Origin: DATAVB01 sp040414495
Lineage (GTDB): Bacteria > Actinomycetota > Actinomycetes > Mycobacteriales > QHCD01
Direction of reading: 5' to 3'
Length of the DNA stretch: 9,081 nucleotides
NCBI GenBank assembly: GCA_040414495.1
Contig: JBEDUI010000252.1
Span: 1 to 9,081, forward strand
The first letter of the stretch is position 1, and each line of letters starts with the position of its first letter. A model generated the notes under the pieces. It did not search any database. It was given only the letters and a program-made list of their open reading frames with translations, and was not told where the DNA came from. Shown piece by piece: positions 1 to 7,124 of this stretch. Made by a program: the position numbers and the translations under genes.

Positions 1-1306
1 GCTTCGCAGACGCTCCCGTGCATTTGACTTTGCCTTGCATCTGCTTCTGCACAGCAGCCCACGGGGAGTACTGAACCGAGCCCGGCGGCCTCTTTACCGC
101 GTTATGGCTCCCGTGACGGATCAGATACCAGTCGTTGAGGTTGTAACTCTGAGCCTCGACTTGGAACATACGAATGTCCCATTTATCGGCAGTCAGGTAC
201 GACTTGTAGTTGTCTCGCTGGTCTTTGAGTGTAAGAGCGGGATCGCCCATACAGTAACCAACGAGTTGTTCCCCTCCCGCCGAGCCAAACTGTCCGCGCG
301 CCCACGGATCGAAAGCGAATGCTCGGTAGAAATTGCAAATTGCTATCCGCTCCCCGCGATTTGCGACATTGTTGGGAAGCGAACAACCACCTGTCGCCCC
401 CATCCCCGGGAGCAATGCGGAGTTCACTGCCGAGTTGAACTCCCCTACCGCCCTGTCGCCGGCGTCTAAATAACTACGCCACATATTTCCAATGAGGAGG
501 AAGAGCACGAGAGCTGTGGCACCTACGGCCCAAACGATGCCATCCAGAATCTCACGATCGTGCCGGGCACCATCCTCTCGACCGCGCCTGCCGGTACGCG
601 TGAGGATCCAGAAACCCGTTGCAACCAGGGCAATCACTGCTCCGGGGAGCGTGACCCATCTGAATATCTGGGATACAACGCCCTGATTCTTGCTGTGGCC
701 ACCATCGAGCTCATCCAGTAGCGGTGTAACCGGACGGTTCGCGACAGCCATCTCTTGGAGAGAATTGGTGACTGAAACCACAAACCGCGGTACCTCGAAG
801 ATAATCTGGGCGACCTGGCTAAGTGTGGTGTTCCAGACGGAGCAAGAATCCTTGTTGTTTACGTCCTTGCCTGACGTAGACCACAGTAGGCCGCTTGTTC
901 CATTCAGCTCCCAGAGCGTGTACTTGGTCGCAGGAATCGCCGTTTCGTCATGCGGCATCTTGCCGTCGACCACGTATTGCGGGTTCTTATCCCACAAAGC
1001 CACTCGAGGGAGCAGGCCTTCAACGCCACCGCCGGGGGTATCCGGACCGATGTTGTTGTACGAACCGGTTACCTGGCAGGCGAGGTCCACCGCGTATGCG
1101 GGGCGGGCGGCGGTGAAGATCGGGACCGCCATCATGCCGACGACCAACAGCGTCGCTAGGCCAGCGAACAATCGACGAGTTGTCCGGGAAAACCGCGCGA
1201 CCGGACGCGCCGCGACCGCCGCGCGGGTGCCGGCGGAACAGGCCACGGCGGCGGGTCGGCGCCGTACCCGCTCTGCCGGTACGGCCGGAAAACGGCGCAT
1301 TGCCAT
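1..1306 (-). CDS. VirB6/TcpH-position membrane protein of the conjugation channel, C-terminus cut by the left edge
   Basis: An open frame runs from an ATG at 1306-1304 to the left edge: 435 complete codons with no stop. Visible order: an Arg-rich basic segment (residues 1-45); a hydrophobic segment (46-64) followed by Ala-Tyr-Ala at 70-72, which looks like a signal peptide cleavage site; a soluble, probably extracytoplasmic region with several Cys; two further membrane helices near 218-236 and 256-273; then another soluble part containing CNFYRAF and a Cys-rich stretch. It follows the VirB4 stop with no gap (TAA then ATG, same frame), so the two are almost certainly cotranslated. Position after VirB4, membrane helices and size fit the VirB6/TcpH (Tn916 Orf15) channel subunit, but the usual helix-rich core is not all visible, so the family is inferred from context. 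An alternative start is the ATG at codon 3. Basic residues with TRRLF ahead of the first helix resemble a Tat motif. Confidence 0.85.
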   Translation of the reverse strand, partial: MAMRRFPAVPAERVRRRPAAVACSAGTRAAVAARPVARFSRTTRRLFAGLATLLVVGMMAVPIFTAARPAYAVDLACQVTGSYNNIGPDTPGGGVEGLLPRVALWDKNPQYVVDGKMPHDETAIPATKYTLWELNGTSGLLWSTSGKDVNNKDSCSVWNTTLSQVAQIIFEVPRFVVSVTNSLQEMAVANRPVTPLLDELDGGHSKNQGVVSQIFRWVTLPGAVIALVATGFWILTRTGRRGREDGARHDREILDGIVWAVGATALVLFLLIGNMWRSYLDAGDRAVGEFNSAVNSALLPGMGATGGCSLPNNVANRGERIAICNFYRAFAFDPWARGQFGSAGGEQLVGYCMGDPALTLKDQRDNYKSYLTADKWDIRMFQVEAQSYNLNDWYLIRHGSHNAVKRPPGSVQYSPWAAVQKQMQGKVKCTGASAK

Positions 1307-4258
1307 TTAACCGCCAACTCCCAGCTCCGCCGAAACCGCGGCACCCATGTCATTCTCAGCCGTCGCAGCAGCGGCCGCTTCCTCCTGTGCGGCCGGCTCC
1401 TCGCCCCCGACTGCCAGGGCAACATTCCAATCCTCGTCGGTGATCTCTTCCCACAACGAGACGTCCGACGGCGGATCAATGGACTGACGCAGCCGCCTGG
1501 TTTCCGTGTTGGTGTCGGTGGCCGCGAGCAGCGGGCGGAATCCGAGGTCAACGTCGATGCTGCCGACCCGGTCGTCGCAGTCGCGCAGGTACGCCCGACC
1601 GGTCCGGAGCCGCGTGAAATTGCGCATGACCGGCCGTTGAGTCGGATCCAGGCCCATCATTGGAGCGACCTTGCGGGCGTCGTTCTCGGTGTGTTGCAAA
1701 AACGCCAGCACCGTATTGACCTGGTTGACGCTGGGTTCGTCGGCGTCCTCTTTGGTCGACTCGATCGCCGCTACGTTGGACGCCTGCTGGGTAATGAATA
1801 CGATCACGGACCGCAACGCGCGCATCTGCCGGAATCCGTCGGAGACCAATTTCAGGCCGTCCGGCATTTCCAGCAGCACGTATCCCTCATCGATATACAG
1901 CGTCATCGGGATATCGCGGTACTCCTCGGACAGGAGCTTGCTGCGCGCGACCTGCGTCAGCAGGTAAATCACGCCGGCTGACATTTGCTGATCCGGCGTC
2001 CAGTCGTTACGGGACGCATTGGCCGGCGGGCGCGACATGTCGCGCATCGTGACAACAGTGCGGCGCCGTTCCAACACCGTCAGCGGTTTGGGTGACCGGG
2101 AGAAAACGATACGGGCGAACCGCCGACGCGGCAGCCCGGACACATAGTCGTCTGCCTTACGCGCCGCGGCCCGGTCGGCCGCATCGAGCGAACTGTCCAT
2201 CGCGTAGTCGTGAATACGATCCAGCACGTCCATAATGGTCGGTCGCTTATCCGGGTCGTGGTATTCGCCGGCCTCGTCGGTGAAGCGTTCCCGCAATTCG
2301 CGCAGCGCTCGTCGGGTCCACAACTCAACGTGGTTGTCCCATTTCTGCTGCCCGAGGAAAAGGTTGAGTACGGTTTCGACACGGGTGGCCGCGGTGTCGA
2401 AATCGCTACAGGTTGCGAACGGCTCCAGCATTCCTTCGCGGCCGTGTGTAACGTCGACCAGCGAAGTCTCGTCCCAGAACTGCCGATTGATCGGCTGGAA
2501 CTTAGATCCCGGCGTGCCGGCCCGTCCACGTCGGACATCGTCCAAAAAGGCCGGGTCGTTGACCTGCGAACCGAAGGCCAGATAAAGGCACATATTCGCG
2601 AAGTCGAACTTCGGGTCGAAGGCCATGACCCTCGTTCCGGCTTCGCCTTCAAGGAAGAACTTCAACAACGCCAGCGACGTTTTACCGCCACCGGAAGCAC
2701 CGACGATGATGACGCCAGCACCCTTGTTCCGGGCCGGCCCGACGTGCCAGTCAATATGCACCGGATCGCCGCCGTAGACCGTATGCCCGACGATGTCGCC
2801 GGCCCAGGACGTACCGGCGCCGAGCATCGACGGCGCGTACGGGTTGTCGCCCAACTGTGCACCGGAATTCGGCAAACCGAGACCGAACATCCACACGTCC
2901 GTCAGGCGTTGGTATGGCGCGATCGCGATATTCGGCCCATTTCCCGGCAGCCGTTCCTGCAACAACCGCCATTGCAAACGACGCGGGCGTTCCAACCGGA
3001 CGCTCAACCGATCACGGAAAAACGCGATCAGATCCTCCGTAGCCTCGTCCAATTGTCGTAGCGAAGGCGCGCTGATCGAGAATCGGATCTGGCCCTCCAG
3101 CGCCGCCATGCCTTTCTTGGCGTCTTCCTGGGCGGCGTTGGCTTGCTCCTCCATGACCCGCAACTGCGCGATCACCTTGGGATTGATGCCGTTTTTCTCG
3201 GCGTCATCGCGTTCGTCGGTGAGGTTCGCCGCGGTTTTGCGCATCCGATTCGCGAACGTCTGCGGGGTCAGAACATGCAGCCGCCAGGTGACGTCGACAC
3301 CCCGAGCAGCGGCAGCCCGGATCCAGGCCGTCGCCTTGGTCAACGTCATGTCCTGCGGGCGCGAGGCAATGACCAAGCTGGTGGTGTACGAGACCTTTTC
3401 CGGGTCGTCTGGGTCCGGCATCAGCCGCACGTAGCGCGCGTGATTGCTGCCCCGGAAATCGACGGCGAGGTCGAATTCGGCCGGCCCCCAGGAACGATGC
3501 GGCATATTCGAGGAATCCTCCGGCACCGGCAAATGCCCGTGCAACGGCCGGCGGATCGACCACAGCAGGTCCTCACGGGTCAACGGCTCAGCCGACAGCG
3601 GCGGCTCCGACAAAAGCGTCGCCCACCGTTCGGCCTCGTCGTGGAAACGCGCGATCACCTTGGGATCCAGCGCTTCGTCAGCGACCTGCGTTACCGCGGT
3701 CGCGGCCGAATCCAGTGCGGAGGACACGGCGACCGCCGGGCCCGCCTGCGCCGGCAATTCACCCAGCCGAATATGCAACTGCACTTCGCGATAGGAGGCG
3801 CGGCGGACCGAATTACGGCGGGCGAGACGCTGCACGATTGTCCGGTACGCCGGCGTCGGATCGTAGGCCCGGCGGGTGCGATCTTCGACCCAGTCGCGCA
3901 GGTCAACCGGACGACGAGTCAACGTATACAGGCACTCGATCGTGCGCTGCTGCGACAATGCCAACCGCTGAATCTGCAGCGACAGATCCTCGGCCAGATC
4001 GGCGACCTGCTCCTCGGTCGCGGTCTCGTCGGTGACGGTTGCGAGACGAAACCCGGTCCACACGGTCGTGTCGTAGACGTACACCACATCGTCCGCGTAC
4101 CGGTAGGGCAGCCGCAGCGCCTCCAACCGGCGCGGTGCCTGCGCCGGCTCAACCTCGACCTTGCCCAACTGACCGGACCGACGCCGGCTGTACACCACGG
4201 CGAAGATCAGGAAACAGATGGCGAAGAGGACGACTCCCGCGACGATCATCAGAACCAT
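1307..4258 (-). CDS. virB4: VirB4-family (TcpF-like) conjugation ATPase
   Basis: This 983-aa protein is the energy-providing ATPase of a type IV secretion channel and acts at the inner face of the membrane. Residues 3-23 form one N-terminal membrane helix followed by Arg-Arg-Arg. The middle (about 30-500) is the VirB4 N-terminal region, with a charged, probably coiled-coil segment near 345-390. The C-terminal motor has Walker A GASGGGKTS at 520-528, Walker B with hydrophobics then Asp790-Glu791 (YIDEGY), and a Gln motif ITQQ at 822-825, the arrangement known for VirB4/TraC/TcpF. An acidic Ala/Glu-rich tail (about 940-983) is probably disordered. The ATG at 4258 is chosen because GGGAGG lies 8 bases upstream and only 5 bases separate it from the TcpE-like stop. 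At 983 aa it is somewhat longer than my recollection of Firmicutes TcpF (about 800-850 aa). The large open frames on the opposite strand are codon-bias shadows. Confidence 0.94.
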   Translation of the reverse strand: MVLMIVAGVVLFAICFLIFAVVYSRRRSGQLGKVEVEPAQAPRRLEALRLPYRYADDVVYVYDTTVWTGFRLATVTDETATEEQVADLAEDLSLQIQRLALSQQRTIECLYTLTRRPVDLRDWVEDRTRRAYDPTPAYRTIVQRLARRNSVRRASYREVQLHIRLGELPAQAGPAVAVSSALDSAATAVTQVADEALDPKVIARFHDEAERWATLLSEPPLSAEPLTREDLLWSIRRPLHGHLPVPEDSSNMPHRSWGPAEFDLAVDFRGSNHARYVRLMPDPDDPEKVSYTTSLVIASRPQDMTLTKATAWIRAAAARGVDVTWRLHVLTPQTFANRMRKTAANLTDERDDAEKNGINPKVIAQLRVMEEQANAAQEDAKKGMAALEGQIRFSISAPSLRQLDEATEDLIAFFRDRLSVRLERPRRLQWRLLQERLPGNGPNIAIAPYQRLTDVWMFGLGLPNSGAQLGDNPYAPSMLGAGTSWAGDIVGHTVYGGDPVHIDWHVGPARNKGAGVIIVGASGGGKTSLALLKFFLEGEAGTRVMAFDPKFDFANMCLYLAFGSQVNDPAFLDDVRRGRAGTPGSKFQPINRQFWDETSLVDVTHGREGMLEPFATCSDFDTAATRVETVLNLFLGQQKWDNHVELWTRRALRELRERFTDEAGEYHDPDKRPTIMDVLDRIHDYAMDSSLDAADRAAARKADDYVSGLPRRRFARIVFSRSPKPLTVLERRRTVVTMRDMSRPPANASRNDWTPDQQMSAGVIYLLTQVARSKLLSEEYRDIPMTLYIDEGYVLLEMPDGLKLVSDGFRQMRALRSVIVFITQQASNVAAIESTKEDADEPSVNQVNTVLAFLQHTENDARKVAPMMGLDPTQRPVMRNFTRLRTGRAYLRDCDDRVGSIDVDLGFRPLLAATDTNTETRRLRQSIDPPSDVSLWEEITDEDWNVALAVGGEEPAAQEEAAAAATAENDMGAAVSAELGVGG

Positions 4259-4263
4259 GGCGC

Positions 4264-4755
4264 CTACCTCCCAGCCCTACTTGCAACTTCTGCCGGGAAT
4301 TGCCGCGCAGCCTCCAGCCGCGCATACCAACGCGGATGGGTGGGACGCCACAGAATGACCTGCCAGTGCAGGTCGCCCGGCTCAGTATCGTGAGCGAACC
4401 CACCGATTTGTCGTGGCTGACGGAACAGCCAGTCCCACCAGATGTACGCCTGCTCAAACAGCGACAGATCACGGTCGGTGTAGGCCACGTAAAGCCGGTA
4501 TGCGCCCCAACCGATGATCCACGCGCCGAGCAGCCAACCGGCAAATGCGAGCCGGGACATCAACGGGACGACCAGGGTGAGGACGAGTCCGATGAGGACA
4601 ATGACACCGCCAACCGCCGCGGCGAAGCCGAAACCGACCAGATCCAAGCCGTACTTCCATCGGAACACCAAGCGATAGATTAGTTTGGGTCGCTTCTGCA
4701 ACGCGGTGTAGTCATACGCCACGTACGGCTCGTCGGTCACCGGGCTGGAAGGCAC
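4264..4755 (-). CDS. TcpE/VirB3/PrgI-like two-helix membrane protein of the conjugation channel
   Basis: This 163-aa protein begins with GTG, 6 bases after the stop of the 102-aa gene, and ends 5 bases before the VirB4 start. A short N-terminal cytoplasmic part contains an aromatic motif (YVAYDYTALQKRPK, residues 11-24), followed by two adjacent membrane helices at about 38-63 and 69-90, then a Trp-rich amphipathic region (YIWWDWLFRQP, 104-114) and a soluble tail ending in Arg. A small two-helix protein directly before a VirB4 ATPase is the usual place of VirB3 in Gram-negative systems and of TcpE or PrgI-type proteins in Gram-positive ones. These recruit or anchor VirB4 at the membrane. That role is inferred from topology and synteny; no diagnostic residue motif was recognised. 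No strong SD precedes the GTG (only AGAAG across the previous stop), so it probably depends on translational coupling. Confidence 0.87.
   Translation of the reverse strand: MPSSPVTDEPYVAYDYTALQKRPKLIYRLVFRWKYGLDLVGFGFAAAVGGVIVLIGLVLTLVVPLMSRLAFAGWLLGAWIIGWGAYRLYVAYTDRDLSLFEQAYIWWDWLFRQPRQIGGFAHDTEPGDLHWQVILWRPTHPRWYARLEAARQFPAEVASRAGR
4267..4272 (-). promoter_or_regulatory. Shine-Dalgarno site of the VirB4 gene
   Basis: GGGAGG on the minus strand lies immediately before the TAG stop of the TcpE-like gene and 8 bases before the VirB4 ATG at 4258. It fixes that start and implies coupled translation of the two genes. Confidence 0.75.
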
Positions 4756-4761
4756 GATCAG

Positions 4762-5070
4762 CTACTTCTGCAGCGCATTCACGATGGCGGTGATGACACC
4801 CACGACAAAGAAGGCGCCGAAAATGAAGAACAGGCCAACGAGCACGTGCCCGGCCTCCTGAAAGGCGTCACGTAGACCGCTGGCGTGATCTTCCGGCCCG
4901 AGTCGGCCGCGGGAACTGCTGCGTACCAGCACTTTGAACCCGATGATGATCAGAATGACGGCCGCGATTCCACCACCGAATCCCATGAGGACATTCGCGA
5001 CGGTGCGTAGGAACCGTTGTGGATCGCCCGACGCAGCGACCATGTGCGCTGCGACGAAGGATGAGGACAT
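4762..5070 (-). CDS. 102-aa two-helix membrane protein in the TcpD/VirB2 (pilin-like) position
   Basis: The ATG at 5070 has GAGGAG 7 bases upstream, and the preceding gene's stop overlaps that SD, so the start is secure. The N-terminal 26 residues are short and polar (MSSSFVAAHMVAASGD), with no classical signal peptide. A Gly-rich helix follows at about 28-49 (MGFGGGIAAVILIIIGF), then a basic/acidic loop (RSSSRGRLGPEDHASGLRD) and a second helix at about 74-98 ending in NALQK. Two hydrophobic helices around a short charged loop in a protein of about 100 aa is the form of mature VirB2-type pilins, and in pCW3 the small TcpD lies between TcpC and TcpE, as here. Whether it forms a pilus or a membrane-embedded channel component cannot be told from sequence. 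Confidence is high that the gene is real and moderate for the role. Confidence 0.88.
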   Translation of the reverse strand: MSSSFVAAHMVAASGDPQRFLRTVANVLMGFGGGIAAVILIIIGFKVLVRSSSRGRLGPEDHASGLRDAFQEAGHVLVGLFFIFGAFFVVGVITAIVNALQK

Positions 5071-5077
5071 GGCTGCT

Positions 5078-5083
5078 CTCCTC
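5078..5083 (-). promoter_or_regulatory. Shine-Dalgarno site of the 102-aa pilin-position gene
   Basis: GAGGAG on the minus strand, 7 bases before the ATG at 5070. Its first base is shared with the TAG stop of the TcpC-like gene, which points to translational coupling and probably strong expression of the small membrane protein. Confidence 0.78.
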
Positions 5084-6762
5084 TACGAGTGATGATGGGC
5101 CGAGGAGCGTCGGCTGTTGCTGGGCGATGGGGTCGGCCGCGACGAATGAGCCGACGGCGTCGAGGTTGCCGTATCGGTCGGCACGGTCGAGCTGGGCAAT
5201 TCGGTCGGAACATTGTCGCCGGTGGTGCTATCGATATCGCTGTCTGGTAGGCCGCCAGCGATATCGCGAACCGACCAACCCGTGGCGGTGGCCGAGGTAC
5301 GGACCATCGTCAACCGATAGGCAAGCGTGACGTGCGCACCATCGGCAATTTGCCAGGTCACGGTCGTCTCCACCGTGGCCGCATCGCCGGTTCTCCAGGT
5401 GTGCGCCTGGCCGATTCCCGAGCCCGGCAACGGCACGTTGACCGCCTGCACCTCGGGATTGGTGAGCGTATCGGAAAGCCCGCGGCGCACATTGTTGGTG
5501 GCAGCCGGCGTCCGATAACGATCGATATCCGCGCCCGAAGACGATCCCCAGGCATTGAAAAACCCGGGCAATACGTCGGCCATCAGCATTTGGGCCAGGC
5601 CGGTGTCGCTCGACCCGCCCTTTTCCGTCACCGCGTCCGCACCGGACGGATCAGCGCCGGCCGGCAGAATTCCCGGCTCGCCGGCAATTCGGACTCCCGT
5701 ACCCGTCTGCAGGTTCGACACATAGACCGGGACGACGAACTGAATTGATGTGCCGGCATCACCCAACGACGCCTGCATGTGCATGTAGCGACCGTGCGAC
5801 CCGTACTGCGCCATCGGGTCGGCCTGGCCGGTCCATTCGATATCGGTGGCGGTTATCGAACCCCGACCGTCCCAACCGCAGTCGTTAGGCACATTGCTGC
5901 TCACAATGGACTGCAGTTGCGCGGCCCGCTGATTCGCTTGGGACGGTTCGGCATTCAGGCAGAGCCGCGTATAGCGCTCCGCCACGGCGGCAGCGGCCTG
6001 CAACGGAAACTGTTCGACGTGATAGTCGCCCAACTGTCCACTAGAGACAGCGTCCGTCTGGTCCGAGCCAATTCGACCGGCCAACAGGCCGATGATGAAC
6101 GTGAAACCGAGCAGCAGCAGGCAGCAGGTGAACGCAATAGCGACGCGCACCGCCAGATGCGCGCCGCGACCGTGCGAAAGCCGGCCGCCCGGTGGCGGTA
6201 CCGAAAATGCCGCCTCCGGGCCGTGATTTGCCTGCGGTTCGACGCGCTTTCGGCGGCCCCGGGCGCTGGGTCGCATCTCTTCGGCCGGGACGGCGGGTTG
6301 GGTGCCAGTGGGCCGGCCCGGCGCTGCGGCTGGCGCTTGAGGTACGTGACGAGCGGCCGGCCGAGCTGGGGCCGGGCGCTGCATAGCGGGCTGCGTGCCG
6401 GAGGGTGCTCCGGTTGGCATCGCCGGCTGGACTCGCGTACTCGACGCACGTGCAACCGCTGGCTGCGTTCCTGACCCGGGTCCAACATCCGGTTGGGTTC
6501 CTGACCCGGGGTCGACCGCGGGCTGGGCTCCGGATGCCGGGCCGACGGCCGGCTGGGCACCGGTAGGTATCCCGGGCCGGTTGGCGACCGCGGGCTGGGT
6601 ACCCGACGCCGGAGCCGTCCCGACCGCGGGCTCGTGGCCCGCCGCCTCGGAGTCGTCAGCTGCCCCCGACGGCTGGCGTTGCCAGGGAAAGGTGACAGGC
6701 CGGGTTGGCTCGGAGTCACCCGGGATGGGCGTTCCGGACCGATGACCGTTGAGCTCACTCAC
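5083..6762 (-). CDS. TcpC/VirB8-like conjugal transfer protein with long repeat-containing cytoplasmic arm
   Basis: Counting from the GTG at 6762 the protein has 559 aa. Residues 1-200 are Pro/Ala/Gly/Thr-rich and probably disordered, with repeated (G/S)TQPAV-type motifs, ending in a basic patch (RGRRKRVE). One membrane helix spans about 202-229, followed by an extracytoplasmic region (about 240-507) with the mixed alpha/beta pattern of the two NTF2-like domains of TcpC (Tn916 Orf13, conj_TcpC family). A Ser/Thr/Pro-rich tail ends in SAHHHS. TcpC-family proteins are VirB8-like scaffolds that hold the transfer channel together; Firmicutes members are about 300-360 aa, so the extra length here is the arm and the tail. 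The start is uncertain: the frame stays open to TTG 6963, with an ATG at 6861, and none has a good SD. I prefer GTG 6762 for its MSELNGH opening. It is first in the leftward transfer operon. Confidence 0.84.
   Translation of the reverse strand: MSELNGHRSGTPIPGDSEPTRPVTFPWQRQPSGAADDSEAAGHEPAVGTAPASGTQPAVANRPGIPTGAQPAVGPASGAQPAVDPGSGTQPDVGPGSGTQPAVARASSTRVQPAMPTGAPSGTQPAMQRPAPARPAARHVPQAPAAAPGRPTGTQPAVPAEEMRPSARGRRKRVEPQANHGPEAAFSVPPPGGRLSHGRGAHLAVRVAIAFTCCLLLLGFTFIIGLLAGRIGSDQTDAVSSGQLGDYHVEQFPLQAAAAVAERYTRLCLNAEPSQANQRAAQLQSIVSSNVPNDCGWDGRGSITATDIEWTGQADPMAQYGSHGRYMHMQASLGDAGTSIQFVVPVYVSNLQTGTGVRIAGEPGILPAGADPSGADAVTEKGGSSDTGLAQMLMADVLPGFFNAWGSSSGADIDRYRTPAATNNVRRGLSDTLTNPEVQAVNVPLPGSGIGQAHTWRTGDAATVETTVTWQIADGAHVTLAYRLTMVRTSATATGWSVRDIAGGLPDSDIDSTTGDNVPTELPSSTVPTDTATSTPSAHSSRPTPSPSNSRRSSAHHHS
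6454..6573 (-). repeat. Four in-frame 30-base tandem repeats encoding a decapeptide
   Basis: Within the cytoplasmic arm of the TcpC-like protein four successive 10-residue units read GIPTGAQPAV, GPASGAQPAV, DPGSGTQPDV and GPGSGTQPAV. The DNA units are diverged, but the last two share runs such as GTTCCTGACCCGGG (plus strand). Further QPAV/QPAM copies occur irregularly on both sides (about 6390-6450 and 6585-6600). The unit length is a multiple of three, so copy-number changes would keep the frame. Confidence 0.8.
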
Positions 6763-6959
6763 GGCTTCCGGTCGCCCCCGCCTCGCACCAGCGCTGCCGA
6801 TGCCACCGCCTGTCGCACTGCTCCTGCCCCCGTCCGTTGGGTCTAGCGCAGGCTGCACCATTGCAGCGAAACTGTCGTGGTCCCAACGAGTAGACCACAG
6901 CGGCATGACTGATCGTAAGCACTCTGATACCTGTAGTGACGCATTGGCCTTGCTCGTAC

Positions 6960-6976
6960 TCAAATGTCAACTTTGA
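6960..6976. promoter_or_regulatory. Operator-like dyad overlapping a TTGACA box
   Basis: TCAAA and TTTGA form perfect 5-base inverted arms around a 7-base centre. On the minus strand the centre contains TTGACA, a consensus -35 hexamer directed toward the TcpC-like operon about 200 bases away. The overlap is what a repressor-controlled promoter would look like, but the best hexamer at 18 bases (CAATGC) is a poor -10, so this is only a candidate. Confidence 0.25.
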
Positions 6977-7110
6977 ACCGTTTCCTGTCCAAACATTGCG
7001 ACGCCGTGTGGTTTCGGAACCATCGCACCAGCCCTCGTCGGCTATCACGGCCGCCGAGCTTCTCACGGAGTCTCCCTACGCGTACGCTCGGACACAACTT
7101 GCTGAACCTC

Positions 7111-7116
7111 GGGAGG
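7111..7116 (+). promoter_or_regulatory. Shine-Dalgarno site of the 51-aa gene
   Basis: GGGAGG, 8 bases before the GTG at 7125. It is the main reason for choosing this start rather than the longer upstream frame from 6936, whose first 60 codons show no coding-like third-position bias. Confidence 0.55.
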
Positions 7117-7124
7117 CGAAAGCG

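Larger units (their letters stand above)
6763..7124. other. Divergent intergenic region between the transfer operon and the rightward 51-aa gene
   Basis: This 362-base stretch has a more mixed base composition than the flanking genes, most clearly around 6900-7020. It probably carries the promoters of both flanking transcripts. I see a TTGACA hexamer facing the transfer operon (6970-6965) inside a TCAAA-N7-TTTGA dyad, but no convincing -10 at standard spacing. The TcpC-like frame stays open through 6963, so part of the region could be translated if an upstream start is used. A 103-codon minus-strand frame with an SD also crosses it (see findings). No tRNA, insertion sequence or terminator was recognised. 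Confidence 0.5.

Noticed and set aside
35..469. 144-codon plus-strand frame at the left edge
   Set aside because: It is antisense to the VirB6-like frame, which is open over the full 1306 bases and has coherent helices and signal segment.
3143..4393. 416-codon plus-strand open frame (and other long plus-strand frames at 2210-3061, 2793-3434 and 4039-4683)
   Set aside because: They lie antisense to the VirB4 and TcpE-like genes, have Arg/Pro/Gln-rich compositions typical of complementary-frame translation in high-GC DNA, and show no domain.
5779..6474. 231-codon plus-strand frame and minus-strand 267-codon frame at 5955-6758
   Set aside because: Both overlap the TcpC-like gene in other frames. 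The TcpC frame has the membrane helix, the repeat pattern and the correct operon spacing; these two are Arg/Ser-rich without structure.
876..6900. GTAGACCACAG present at 876-886 and 6890-6900
   Set aside because: An 11-base match in coding or poorly defined DNA with no flanking extension is expected by chance and is not an att-type repeat.
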